NCBI GenBank assembly: GCA_016858145.1 | Contig: JAEHOE010000005.1 | Span: 1,116,001-1,180,000, forward strand | Direction of reading: 5' to 3' | Source: Edaphochlamys debaryana | Taxonomy: Eukaryota > Chlorophyta > Chlorophyceae > Chlamydomonadales | DNA length: 64,000 nucleotides | In this document: positions 41,869-53,500 of the stretch, piece by piece | Position numbering within the stretch: the first letter of the stretch is position 1 | How the letters are laid out: every line of letters starts with the position of its first letter | Notes under the pieces: model-generated | Told to the model about the DNA's origin: nothing | Database searches by the model: none | Seen by the model: only the letters and a program-made list of their open reading frames with translations | Position numbers and translations under genes: made by a program

Positions 41869-42035
41869 GGGCGGGCCCGAGTTGCAGTTGCGTGGCTGCC
41901 CGCACGGTCAGAGAGGCCGCGGGGACGACGGCAGCACCACAGCGCCACCCCACAGCGCCCAGCAGCTCCCGCCAGGCCGCCACGGCGGAGGGTGCTGCAG
42001 CAGGTCCGCCAGCCGCCGCAGCGCGCGCCGCCTCG

Positions 42036-42218
42036 ACCCGCCTGGTCCAGAACGGCTACTGGTGGCAAGGCATGTCCAGGGACGTGGAGTATGTGGTGCA
42101 GCGCTGCCCCCTGTGCGATCGCGCCAACACCGTGGGCAACGTCATTCCGCCCGAGCTGCACCCCCTGCCAATCCGCGGGCCCTTCTTCCGCTGGCACGTG
42201 GACCTGGCCGGGCCGCCA
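42036..42218 (+). pseudogene. Captured Ty3/gypsy integrase fragment
   Basis: A 183-nt plus-strand stretch reads LVQNGYWWQGMSRDVEYVV and CPLCDRANTVGN to FFRWHVDLAGP. It closely matches the integrase zinc-finger end and first catalytic Asp of the element at 60,145-60,330. It lies between two minus-strand LINE pieces. Confidence 0.85.
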
Positions 42219-42225
42219 GGGAGGC

Positions 42226-44776
42226 AGGAGGCAGATCGTTGGTGTTCGAGAAGCGGACGCCCAGGGTCTTGGGGTGGCGTACAACACGCATGTCGAGGAT
42301 CCGGACGGGCCCCGGCTGTGGTGGTACCGAGGCCGAAGGCCCAGCCCGCAGCGCCGCCACATACGCCATAGCAGCCCACGCCGTTTCCGCCCAGTCAACA
42401 CACGTGCCAGGCGTCTGCGGCCCCATTGCCAACATTTCGCATTTCTGGACGTTGAGACGCTGCCCCGAAGCCTCGTAGAACCGTTCCATGGCTGACCGGA
42501 AGGAGGTCAGGGAGGTGGTGGCAACGAAGGCGGTGCAGTCGTCAGCGTACTGAGAGGCGGTCTGGCGGAGCGCCGGGGGCCCCAGGCCGAACCCTTGGCT
42601 CCGCAGCCACGAAAGCAGCGCCTGCGCCACCGCCAGGTATAGCAGCGGCGCCAGCGGGCAGCCCTGACACACCCCGGCGGTGAGGGGCACCCAGGAGGAG
42701 AGATGGCCGTTGACAATGGTGGCCGCTCGCGTGCCTGTGTGCAGCCGCCGTACCCACGCCAGGAAGCCCGCGCCCACCCCAAGCTCCTCGAGACAGGCGA
42801 ACAGGAAGTCGCGGTCCACGGTGTCGTACGCCTTGTAGAAGTCCAGGAACAACGCCCAACCGTCAGCCCCAAAGGCCCGGAGCAGGGCGGGCAGCAGCTG
42901 GAGGAGGAGGACGTTGTCGGCGATGCGGCGGAGGCGGAGGAAGGCGGTCTGCTCGGGGGCGATGACGTCACCAAACACAGGGAGGAGCCGCTGCACCAGG
43001 ACGCGGGCAAGGGTGCGGTAATCCGTGTCAAGCAGCGTGATGGGCCGGTAGTTGGAGGGCTCGGTGGGGGTCGCCAGCCTTGAAGAAGGAGGAGATGACG
43101 CCGTCGAGGAAGCCGGCAGGGACGGAGCCAGAGGGAAGGATGGCGGAGAACACGCTGGCAAGCAGGGGTGCAAAAAAGGCGGGAAACTCTTGGTACAGCT
43201 CAACCGGCAGGCCGTCAGGGCCGGGAGCGCGGCCAGCAGGCGAGGCGGCCAGCGCAGCCGCCACCTCAGAAACCGTGACCACGCTGCTGCCCAGGGCGGC
43301 GAGGCCAGCGGGCGCACAGCGGCGGCCTGCAGCGCGCAGCGCTGCAAGGACGGCCGCCCGGGGCCCAGCAGCAGCAGGCCGCGGAGAGCAGACGCCGCTC
43401 CAGTAGTCAGCGACCACCTGGGCCATGCGGCGGGGGTCGCTGGTGATGCCACCACCCGGGCAGCGGAGCGCTGCAATACGGCGGCAAGTGCCACACGGCC
43501 GCACAAGCCGAGTGAGGGCAGGTGAGGGCCGCTCGCCGGATTGGAGCCACGCCAGGCGCGTCCGCCGGGCCAGGCCCTGCGACGCATGCCTAGCGGCGGC
43601 AGCGGCCTGGGAGCGCGCCGCCACTGCTTGGGATGCTGCGGCCGCGGCGGCGGCGGGCGTCGCTGCCTGCTCCACAGCTGCGACTGCCGCTTCCGCAGCG
43701 TCTGCAGCAGCAGCCTCGACCGCGGCGGAGAAGACATGCCGCCGCCGCGCAGCAGCACTGAGCCGAGAGCACAGGCGGGACAGGTCGGCTTTGAAGCGGG
43801 GCCACCACCGCAGCAGCTGGACGGGATCCGCCGGGGCGGTGGGCGTACGGAGGGCGAGCCAGTCGTGCAGCTCGGTGCGCAGATCCGGAAAGTCCAGGAA
43901 GTGGAGGCGGGCGCGGGGGAGACCAGGCCCAAGCGGTGAGGCAGCGGGGGAGGGAGCGAGGGCCGCCACCACCATGCGGTGGTCCGCAGGGCCGCCGGGC
44001 CGCACCGAGCAGGAGGTGACCAGGGGCGCCAGGTCCTCAGTCACCAGGACACGGTCAATGCGCGAGGAGCCAGAGCCACTGACGTACGTGTACGAGCGGC
44101 GGCCGGGGTGGAGGCGGCGGAAGGTGTCATGCAACCCTGGACACGAGGCCCTGAAGGCAGCAGCGACAGGCCGGTCAGCAACCCGAGCGCTGGTGGCATC
44201 CAGGGCGGGATCCATGACAAAGTTGAAGTCGGCAGCCCAAACCTGCGAGCCAGAGCAGGAGGCCGCGGGCCCGAGGCGGTCCCGGACGAACTGCTGCTGG
44301 GCCGGTGGATTGGAGGACGGCAGGTAGGCGCACATGAGCGTTAAGCTGTGGCCACCCCAATAAACAGGCAGGCGGAGCAGCCGCCCGTCGGCTGCCGCTT
44401 CCGGAGCAGGCTGCCCCCCCGGGAAGGCCAGCTGCCCGCTGCTGATCAGGTCGGACCGCACCAAAATGGCAACGCCCCCGCAGGCGCGCCCAGAGGTGGG
44501 GGAGACGGCGGCCGGAGCCCAGTAGGACTCCCACCCGCTGAGGCGGGCCGAGCACGACAGGTTATGCAGCGCCAGGCGTGCAGCAGCAACACCGCTCGCC
44601 GGCACACGCGTCTCCTGCACGCAGACCACCCCCAGGCCCTCACGGGCCCAAAGGCGGAGCAGGGCCGGCAGCTTGGTCGCGTCCGTGCCCACCCCCAGTC
44701 CGCGGATGTTCAGAGAGCCCACCCGCAGGGCCGGAGGCGGGAGCGGACAGCGGCGCCGGCAGCCCGGCAGCGGCAT
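42226..44776 (-). pseudogene. LINE (family A) ORF2: endonuclease and reverse transcriptase
   Basis: The upstream part (44,776 to about 43,066) is an AP-like endonuclease with LRVGSLNIRGLG, VVCVQETRV, AADFNFVMD, SRIDRVLV and GPADHRMVV, the expected active-site blocks in order. The RT part (about 43,066 to 42,226) is in another frame, with NYRPITLLDTDYRTLARVL, LFLDFYKAYDTVDRDFLF, GVCQGCPLAPLLYLA and SQYADDCTAF. The change of frame falls at a run of five C (minus strand) near 43,066, so one base has been gained or there is a sequencing error. The RT is cut after KTLGVRFSNTN, where the captured integrase piece begins, so thumb and C-terminal zinc finger are missing. Inactive as it stands. Starts in a TAATG overlap with ORF1. 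Confidence 0.85.
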
Positions 44777-46370
44777 TACGGGTCGGGAGGCGGGTCACCG
44801 CCGGCGGGGCGGCCACCCACGTGCGGAAGGGGCCGCCCTCGGGGCCCCACCCGCAGCCAACCGCCGCCCTCGTCCTCAGCGCCGGCGCCGTCGACGGCCA
44901 TGCCGTCGGGAGGCGAATCGCCGTTGGAGCCGGCGGGAGAGCGGTTGCACACCCGCTTCGGCGGAGCCTCCTCGTCCAGGGTCTCGGGCAGGCGCAGGCG
45001 GCGGTCAGGCGTGGGGTTGACCGGCCGCGCGGCCTCCGGGCTGGCACCGGCGGTAGCCCCGGACGGGGCGGCGACGGGAGCAGGGGCGGCGGCGGCATGC
45101 GCCGCGGGGGCCTCCACCGCGGGAGCGGCGGCGGCGGGCGCCGCGGGGGCCACAGCCGCGGGGGCTGGGGCGGCAGGCGCCGTGGGGGTCTCCGCCGTGG
45201 GGGTGGCGGGAGCGGGCTCGGCAGGGGCAGCCTCCGCTGGGGCTGCGGCGACGGCGGCGGCAGGCGGCACCGCCGCAGCGCCCTCCGCGCAGGGCACCGC
45301 TGCGGCGGGGGCCACGGGGGCCGCGGGCGGGTGAGGAGCCGGGGGCTCAGCGGTGGCGGTGTCGCCGGCCGCGGCGGGGCCGCCAGCCGCGTTGGCGCCG
45401 CTCGCCACAGAGCCGCCCTGACCGCCGCCAGCGGCGGTGGTGGCAGCAGCGGCGGAGGCGGCGGCTGCGGAGGCCCCGCCCGCTGCAGCGGCACGGGGAG
45501 CAGTGCGGGCGGGGCGGGTGCCGCGTCCCGCCGGAGGGCGGTTGCCACCAGAGCCGGTCGCCCCGCCACCGCCCGAGGCGGCAGCGGCAGCGGGCTGAGC
45601 CTGCAGGGACCGCTTGCTCCTATCGTGGCTTGACTTATCGAAGGGCTGGACCGTGAGCGTCAGCGGCATGGAGCCGCCCCTGATCCGCTTGGACCAGGCC
45701 TCGGCCGGCAGTGGGGCCGGGAGGGAGGCCGTGGCGGGCACTGCCACCAGCCAGCGGTCCGTGTGGCGTACGCCCTCCACCGTGGTCGCCCAGCTGTACG
45801 AGGTGTAAGCCTCCACAGTCAGCACCTCCACTCCGGGCAGCGACAGGCTGAGCTGCTGCTTCACGCCCTCCGACGAGAAGAAGGCCGCGCCGGGGATGGA
45901 GACGAGGAGCCATTGGCGGGAGCGGTCCGCAGCCGAGTCAGCGAGGGCCCACGCAATCTTGCCCGCATCGCCGAAGGGAGACGGGCAGGACAGCGTGCGC
46001 ACCGTGCCGCCAAAGAGTGCATCCAGCCGAGTCTGGAGGCGCGCTGGGAACGCGATATCAAACCGCACCAGCGTGCCTGAGCCATCAGGCGCGGCATCCC
46101 TGCGGATGCCATGCGTGAAGCCCGGGAGGCGGCCCAGCTGCTGGGCCAGGGCCGCGCTGGTCAGCGGAACGAGAACGTGGTCCTGAGCGCTAGCGATGAG
46201 CGAGCGCAGGTCCGGCCCCGAGAGGTCTTCGGGCTTGCGACCCGCGATGAAGACTTCAAGGCCAGCAGCGCTCCACGTCGGGTCCGCCAGGTGCTGCCGG
46301 AGCAGCGGCGCTATTTCATCTGCTGATTCAGAAGCGCCAGGGCGCGGCCGTTGCCGCGGGCGCTTCTACT
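44776..46370 (-). pseudogene. LINE (family A) ORF1, probably 5'-truncated
   Basis: The open frame has an N-terminal globular part (LRQHLADPTWSAAGLEVFIA, RSLIASAQDHVLVPLTSAAL, VRFDIAFPARLQTRLDALF) then a long Ala/Pro/Gly tail ending with TAA at 44776-44778. No in-frame ATG is found before a stop at about 46,371, so the 5' end was probably lost, as is usual for LINE insertions, or a non-ATG start is used. It would be the RNA-binding protein of the element. The stop overlaps the ORF2 start as TAATG. Confidence 0.65.
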
Positions 46371-46475
46371 TTTTGCCACCGGGCATCAGTCTGGAACCAT
46401 CGATGCTCAAGTGGGGTCAGGTGGAACGCTCTATGGCTCTATTGGCTCTATGGCTCTATGGCTCCATAGTTAGTT

Positions 46476-46704
46476 ATTACGTTAGGATGCGGTGCGTTAC
46501 AAGAGGCCCGACCCCCCTGCGAGGGCCGATTTGCATGGGCTGCAGCCCTTCAACCCCTTGCCCCCCAACCGAAGCCGGGAGCCGTCCTAAAGAGTCTTCT
46601 GGTCAGCGCACCCACCCTCTCAGCCAGTCACGTGCGCGAATCACCTAACAATTAAACACCAATCAGCACCACCATTACGTTAGGATGCGGTGCGTTACAA
46701 GAGG
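46476..46704 (+). repeat. Interspersed repeat R1, young copy 2, with flanking direct repeats
   Basis: The 167-bp unit (46507-46673) is bounded by two perfect 31-bp copies of the leader (46476-46506 and 46674-46704). The region just upstream has GGCTCTAT tandem units (46433-46465). Confidence 0.85.
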
Positions 46705-47554
46705 TATTCTATGTGTTATTGACTACTGCTTGCAATAGAGGGTTACGGGAAAGCCACGCGTGTTCGCTAGAGGTCAAAAGCTCTTCCGAGAATTCGCGAC
46801 TTGCCGACATGCCGTCCCCCTGTCACAACCTCCCTCTAATTCCACTCCTGCCCCCCCCCTTACCCCCCCCCCCTACTTTAAGGGGGGGGGCACTCGTGTT
46901 ATGCGCTGTTATGCGCTGGTCACAAGATACTGGGCGCATGGGCTAAGTTTGCTGGAGGCGGCGTTGATGCCATGTCAGGCCGGTGTTACTGCTCAGATGT
47001 TGGAGGGACACCTGGGAGCAAGCGTCAGAGAGCGTGGCGCAGGGCGAGGTGAAGAGCAGAGATGCGACACACAGCAAGTGCCGGTTGCTGGTGGGAGTGT
47101 CAAATCATATCGTGGCATGAGCTCATGATGTTGGGCCCTACCCCATGGCACCTCTGCTCCCGTGTGCGGGGACTGGGGCAAGCACTCAAGCCAACCCAGA
47201 CGGACAGCAATCGAGGAATGGCAGAGAGGTGGAGTCAGATGGAGCCATATCAAGTACGGCCACGTCCCGTGATGAGCCCAGGGCACATGCACCTCCCTGG
47301 ATAGTGAGTACGTGTTGGGGAGGGCTGGGTCAAGCCGCGCATGCCTTCGGCTTCCTCCGTCGGCTCCATGCACGCACTCTGTCCACACTTGGGTCTGGAA
47401 ATGCCGCGTGGCGCGGACTCGATCAGGGCACGCTATGACAGAGCACAGTATCGTCGCTGCCACACTATCATAGGAGTTCGGTGGTTGCTGGGAGTTGTGG
47501 GTGTTGACAAGGGAGAACGACCTGTGTGTGCGCCATGCACTTGTATGGTACAGC
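46705..47554. other. Possible 5' region or LTR of the gypsy-type element
   Basis: About 850 nt between repeat R1 and the gag frame. It has a C-run, TACTTTAA, G-run hairpin at 46,855-46,889. It could hold the left LTR and primer-binding site, but the right LTR would be outside the window, so no terminal repeat can be compared. No tRNA-complementary site was recognised. Confidence 0.3.
46855..46889. repeat. C-run/G-run inverted repeat
   Basis: CCCCCCCC, then TACTTTAA, then a run of nine G forms a perfect hairpin. It may mark an element end or simply be a homopolymer palindrome. Confidence 0.5.
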
Positions 47555-50326
47555 ATGCATGCTGTACGGCAGCCTCATTCCGCCCGCGGTGAGGATAGGC
47601 TAGCGCTCAGCTCCCGTCTCGTTAAGACGGGAGCACCGCTTCATGCGAGCATCGCTTCATGCGTACTGAGACCTGTAACGTCAGAGTTGTTGCATGCCTT
47701 GCCTTCTCTACTGCCAGTCGAAGCAGTCTCTGTGCTACCCTGTCGACAATCTACTCGGAGCGCGTCTCTGCACGGCGTCCGTCAGTCGCCGTTCTCCAGC
47801 CGCGAGTCCTGGGCTACACCCTTGGCCTTAGCTCGCAATTTTGCTCCCGTCTTCCGCTCGTGCTACGCGCAGTGGACTGCTCATCATTTGGTCACACCCG
47901 GGCTACGCCCAAGGCGCGACCTGGCTCCTAGGACTGCGTCCGAAAGAGCCGGAGCCCAGGCTACGTCTGGCAGCTCCGAAGGGGTTGTCACTGTCGCTTC
48001 GCCCGTCGGCAAGCGGCCGCCCCCGGCAGCAGATAGAGCTTCTCGCTACCGCGATCGCGTCGAGCGTCAAGAAGAGGATCTGCCTATTCATTGGTTCGCT
48101 GAGCTTCACAATGCCCGCAACGCAGGTGTTCCTCCGAAGTCACCACCGACAAGTCCTGGCCGCGGTCGCGCCCCAGCCCAGGCATCTTTGCTCCACGGTA
48201 ATCCACTGTTCGAGCAGCAACCCACTGGCAACGCCGGTGCGGGTGCGAGTACGTCTGGAGGCTCCGAAGTCACTCATCACGCTCGCGCTCCGTCTGCAGG
48301 CACTGCAACAGCGCTCGCTGGCAACAACAACGTAGTTGCGGCTATCGCCCAAGCTGGAGGTGGGGCTGCGGGTGGTCAGGCTGGCCCGTCGCACGTCCCC
48401 GCAAACCCTCCGCACGCGCCCCAGCCGGGGGCCGCGGGGGCACTTCCCGCCGTCACGGGAGGACCTGGGCTGCGCCCAGGCTCAAACCCTAGCTCATCTA
48501 GCTCCTCGTCTGACGAAGACGAGCCTCCGCCTCTCGGCCAGCCGCTGCTACCGCTAGCTCCGGCACCTCAAGCCGTGCAGGCTGGGCAGGCGGCGCCTGA
48601 CCCAGACTCGGAAGACGAGATGTCGAACAAGCATGTCCCCGTCTTCGATAGCATCAACAAGTCTCTTCCCGCCTTCCTCGCAGCGACCCATTCGTGGCGC
48701 CTGGGTTGGGAGATGACGTCACGTGGCGACAACACGTGCAAGCTCTGTTGGCTCTGGCTAGCTGGCATCACCGGCGGCCAGGGGCCCGACGGCTCGGTGC
48801 GGCTCTTCACGGTCACGCAGCACTGGGTCAACACCAAGGGCCTGCCGCGCCTGCTGAGGCACCGGGTAGAGTTCGATGCGGCCATCACCGCCATGAACCC
48901 GCAGCCCGTACCACTGCCGGACTACGTGGGCCAGGCACTGCCGCCCGGGCTTCTCGACTCCATGGACTACGTCATCGCCCTGCTCCGCGAGGACTATGGC
49001 CGGGACGACCCCGCCGCCAAGGCGGACTACAAGAAGTTCGAGATCGGGACCACGGAGGACCCCACCGCCGCCGGCTCCCGCTACCTGGCCATCGTCAGCG
49101 TCCTGAGCCTGGTCACCTACCCGCGGCGCACCCGCACCAAGCGCTGGCTCCTCGCCGTCGTCAAGTCCCACTGGGTTAAGGCGGCGGTGATGAACGAGCA
49201 CATCAAGCTCGGCTACCGGGGCAAGGCCGACGACGACCCCACCGCCTGGGATGTGGAGTGGTGCATCTCGGAGTGCCAGAACATCTACGTCTGCTTCCGC
49301 TCGGACCAGGCCGAGGCGGACCGGCTGGCGCCCAAGAAGGTCAGGGCCCTGGCGACCGCTGCCGGGCCCGTGGGAGAGTCCACGGCCGCCAGCCACTCGG
49401 ACTTCGCCCGGCTCTCGGCACAGCTCGACAGCATGGCGCTCGCCATCCACGGGCCCAACAACGGCAACCGCTCGTTCGGCAACCAGCAGCAGCAGCAGTC
49501 GCCGGCGGGCAAGACGCGCCAGCGCTGGCCCAAGGAGGCGCCCGGTCCGGTCACCGGCTCCAAGGGCCCCTGCACCTACCACGCCTGCGTCAACGGCCCC
49601 CGCGCCAAGTCCCACTCGCTGGATTTCTGCTCCGAGAACGCCAAGGCGGGCAACCCGACGGCCCTGCAAGGGTACCCGGCCTCGGTCGACATGGGCCAGG
49701 CCTGGGAGAAACTGCTCCGGCAGAGCCCGCAGTTCGCCGTACCGCAGCACCAGCAGCAGCAGGGCGGCAACCAGCAGGGCGGCAAGCTGCAGGGCGGCAG
49801 CAAGCAGGAGTACGTCAAGGCCAAGGACAACAACCGCGGCAAGGGCAGGGTCAACGCCTACGCGGCCAAGACCGACTCCCCGGCGTCCCAGGCCCCGGCG
49901 GCCGCGCCGCCGGTTGCCTTCCACGCGCCGTACGGTTACGCGCCCTACCCGTACGCGCAGCCGCCACCCATGTACGGCTACCCGCCCAGCGCCTATGGCG
50001 GCCACGGCCCGCAGCAGCTGCCTGCGCCCTCGGCCGGCCAGCACGCTGCAGCCTTCGCCTCCGCTGCCTCCTACCGTGGCACGCCGCCGCCCTCACACGT
50101 GAGCGCCCAGTCCCACGGTTGGCTCATGGGCCACGGCGCGCCGCCGTACGCCTACCCGCCGCCGCCCAGCTACGCCCCCAGCACGTCCTCGGCGCTCGCC
50201 ACGGACATGCTCTCGGTGGCGCAGCAGCCGTTCGGCACGTTCATCACGGGTGTCTACAGCACTGCAGGCACCACGGTCCTCGCCACCAGCAGCTCTGCCT
50301 CTGTCTCCAAGCTGGGGGGGGTATGA
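47555..50326 (+). CDS. Gag-like ORF of the gypsy-type element
   Basis: The frame is open through about 920 residues. The first 350 residues are disordered and acidic/Ser-rich before MSNKHVPVFD (ATG at 48620). The core (48,640-49,420) has capsid-like helices such as LPDYVGQALPPGLLDSMDYV and RYLAIVSVLSLVTYP. A Cys/His finger follows at about 49,567-49,632 (GPCTYHACVNG, then SHSLDFC), serving as a nucleocapsid. The C-terminus is Gln- and Tyr/Pro-rich. The frame ends at TGA 50324 just after a run of eight G (50,316); in the next frame coding-like sequence continues (GTSVQTAAPARTGLQ), so a base change or a programmed shift here is likely. The true start is uncertain. Confidence 0.65.
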   Translation: MHAVRQPHSARGEDRLALSSRLVKTGAPLHASIASCVLRPVTSELLHALPSLLPVEAVSVLPCRQSTRSASLHGVRQSPFSSRESWATPLALARNFAPVFRSCYAQWTAHHLVTPGLRPRRDLAPRTASERAGAQATSGSSEGVVTVASPVGKRPPPAADRASRYRDRVERQEEDLPIHWFAELHNARNAGVPPKSPPTSPGRGRAPAQASLLHGNPLFEQQPTGNAGAGASTSGGSEVTHHARAPSAGTATALAGNNNVVAAIAQAGGGAAGGQAGPSHVPANPPHAPQPGAAGALPAVTGGPGLRPGSNPSSSSSSSDEDEPPPLGQPLLPLAPAPQAVQAGQAAPDPDSEDEMSNKHVPVFDSINKSLPAFLAATHSWRLGWEMTSRGDNTCKLCWLWLAGITGGQGPDGSVRLFTVTQHWVNTKGLPRLLRHRVEFDAAITAMNPQPVPLPDYVGQALPPGLLDSMDYVIALLREDYGRDDPAAKADYKKFEIGTTEDPTAAGSRYLAIVSVLSLVTYPRRTRTKRWLLAVVKSHWVKAAVMNEHIKLGYRGKADDDPTAWDVEWCISECQNIYVCFRSDQAEADRLAPKKVRALATAAGPVGESTAASHSDFARLSAQLDSMALAIHGPNNGNRSFGNQQQQQSPAGKTRQRWPKEAPGPVTGSKGPCTYHACVNGPRAKSHSLDFCSENAKAGNPTALQGYPASVDMGQAWEKLLRQSPQFAVPQHQQQQGGNQQGGKLQGGSKQEYVKAKDNNRGKGRVNAYAAKTDSPASQAPAAAPPVAFHAPYGYAPYPYAQPPPMYGYPPSAYGGHGPQQLPAPSAGQHAAAFASAASYRGTPPPSHVSAQSHGWLMGHGAPPYAYPPPPSYAPSTSSALATDMLSVAQQPFGTFITGVYSTAGTTVLATSSSASVSKLGGV

Positions 50327-50522
50327 GCAGCCTGGGCACCAGCGTGCAGACAGCGGCACCGGCACGGACCGGGCTCCAGTGGCCCATCCCGGCTGTGGCG
50401 CTCAACACCGCGCGTGAGCCCATGCCCGCCGGCTTCCGCCAGAGCCAGGCGGCGTCGCTGCCCACCTCTATCCGCGTCCCGCTCGCAGAGTACTGCTCGA
50501 TCCAGATCTACCTGGCTGCAGC

Positions 50523-53500
50523 GTGCGGGTCAGTGGGGCGACCGGTACGACGATCCTGACGGCGATCGGCGACTTGATGAACGTGGTCAAGGCCCAGATC
50601 AAGCCTTCACCCACAGACACCGCCCCCAACGCCACCTTCGCCTGCTCGTCCACGGCTGCAAGCGCCGGCTCCACCGCGCCGCCCGGCTCCGCTGTGCCGA
50701 CGGGCGACACGGAGGCCATCAACCGGCACCTGCAGAGCAAGGACTGCGCCTCGCTGCACTACGTCGACAACGGCGACCCCAAGCAGGGCGTGGCCTTCCA
50801 CACGGCCGACGGTGGTCTGGTCTACCCCTCCGGCGTGGCGCCCGACTGCGCCTGCAACCCGTGGGGCCTGGTGGTCGAGAGCCTGGTCAAGGAGCTGGGG
50901 CTGACCATCCGCCCTTGCGACGCTGGCGTGCGCTCGCTCGAGCAGCGCAGCCGGCCGCTCGGCATCGTCACCATCCGCACCACGCTCAACCCCGGCACGC
51001 CCCAGGAGACCACCTTCGAGGGCGAGTTCCTGGTGGTGCGTGACTCAGCTGCCGAGGGGCTCTTCAAGGTCCTGTGGGGCGTGCACTTCTTCTGGCTGCA
51101 CGGCATGGTGCTGGACTACTTCCCGAGCCCACACCTCAAGTTCAGGCCGGGCTTCTACCGAGGTGACGCGTCCCTGGGCGGCTACGTCAAGCTGAGCCCG
51201 GCCCCCGCCGAGCTGGGTCAGGCCGCGGCGGCGCTGTGGGCCTGCTATGCCACCGTGCGGCTGCCGGCAAGCGAGACGGCGGCACGTGAGGTCAAGACCA
51301 AGGACTGCAACCGCAAGGTCCCGTTCCTGCCCAAGCAGCTGTTCAAAACCCTGGCTGACTCCGCGGCCTCCGAGCTCTACGCCTCCGGGGACAGCACAGT
51401 CAGGATCTGGAGCACGCCGGAGCCGTCCCACGCGGAGCAGTACAAGTGGTACCTGCACGAGGAGGAGCGCAAGGCACTCATCATCTATGCCGACCCGGTG
51501 CCGCTCAATGAGGACAAGCTGATTGCCCAGGCGGACGAGGACGGTGAGCTGAACGAGTACCTGGTGAACGACGATGGCAACATCCCCCTGGAGCAGATGT
51601 CGCCGCTGCCCCCGCTCTCGCCTCCGCTGCCGCCCTCGCCAGTACCGGAGCCCTCACCTCCGCCACCGCCCGCGCCGGCTGTGGAGCGCTCCCCGCCGCC
51701 ACCGCCTCCGCAGCCCAAGGCTCTCGTGACGCCACCGGCACCCGCGCCCAAGGGCCCCTCCGCACAGGTGCCCTCGCAGGGTCCTCAGGCAGCGCCTGCA
51801 GCGAGCCCCTCAGCACGACGCCACATCGCGTGGTCGCCCATGCCGCCCCCTCAGGCCACGCCTGTCGGGGGCCCGCCCGTACTGCAGCTGGGTCCACGAG
51901 ATCCTTACTACGACCGGGGCTACCGTGGGGATCAGCGCGGCTCGGAGCATAGACGCTCCCACTCCCCGTCGCGCGGCGACAGGGAACCCGACAACGACCG
52001 GCACAAGGACCGGGGCAAGGACCACGACCGCGACCGCTCGAGGGACCGAGGGCACGGCGGGCCTGGCCCAGGCTCGTCGGGCGCCGTCCCGCGGCCACTG
52101 CACACCAAGGAGCTTCCCTCCAAGCTCTCAGGGTCACGCGTCCCGTGCACCTGCTGCACCCTGATCTCGGAACTGGCCAGTCACCCAGACTACCGGGCGC
52201 TCGCCCGCTACCCCGGCCTGGAGACTGAGTTGTACGCAGCCAAGAAGGACCACAGCCTGGACAAGTGCAAGATCTGGGGGCTGTTGGGCGGTCCCACACT
52301 CCTGCAGATGACGAGGAACGTGGTGCTGACCTTCGGCATCCAGGGCTACAGCCAGCCCATCCTCGAGTCTGAGCTGCTCGAGTGGGACCCGGTGCAAGAC
52401 CCCCTGACACTGGATGAGTCACTGCAGCGCGATGCCCAGCACCTGATCAACACCTGCCGCTGGCACGAGGAGATTCGGGCTCAGGTGCAAGCTCCCCACG
52501 GGCGCTCGCCCTATCACGCCCCGCAGCTGAACGCGCACGCCGTGTTCTGGCACCGGCACCCGGTCTGGTGCCAACTGCTCTTCCTCACCCTCAGTGAGCA
52601 GGGCCTGCGAGTGGACTGGGGACTCTACCTCCCTGACGGCAGCCCCCGCCTGATACCCTCGGACGAGGAGCTCGCACGGCAGGACCTGCTAGCCCGGGCG
52701 CTGGCGGAAGGGCTGCACCGTCTCCAGGCCGGCGCCGGTGGAGATGAAGCACCCGCTGGTCCCCTTGCGCCACCCTACCTGCCGCCGGGTCTGCGTCCCG
52801 CTGCCCTGCCGGCTCGGGCTGCCCCACCGCCGCTCGTGACGGCTCAGACAACTCAGCCGGCGCTCCAGACGGCGCCGCTGCCACCGCCCGTGGCTGCGCC
52901 TGCTGTGCAGACGGGCCTCACCCTCTGCATGCACCCGGGCCTCGCCCTTGATGTGCAGCCGGCGCCAGCCAACCTCATGGACTACTCGACGACGGTCTTT
53001 GCCACCGTGGCGGCACGTGACACCTCTCGGGCAGCGCCCATGCAGCCGCAGCGAGTGGAGCCGCCGCCGCCGCCGCCGCCACCGCCTCAGCTGCCAAGTC
53101 AGGCACCGGTCCAAGGGCTGTGGCCGGCCGTCCCTGAGCCGCAGTCGGTGGGCAACCCCAGGCAAGTGGTCAGCATGGTGCGGGCCACGCAAGTGCTCAC
53201 GGTGGGCGACGTCCAGTGGTCAGTGGCGCGCACGGTGTACGAGGAGAATCCGAGCAGCGTAGGGGAGCCCTGGGTCTGTGCCTTCCTGGCGGCAGACCAG
53301 CTTCCGCCGCCCACCCCGCGCAACAACACCGGCACGGGGCTGCTGATGGGCGACAATGAGGGCTACCGCTGGACCTCTGGCGGCCTCTGCAAGATCCAGA
53401 TCGTCTGCATGGACCACGTCAGCTCGCCGGCAACCTTCAGTGACGAGGACGGCCTCACCGGCATCCCTCTGCTGCTGCGGCTCGACGTGGCGCGAACCTT

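Noticed and set aside
46705..47554. Left LTR of the gypsy-type element
   Set aside because: No second copy is inside the window and no primer-binding site was found, so it is only described as possible.
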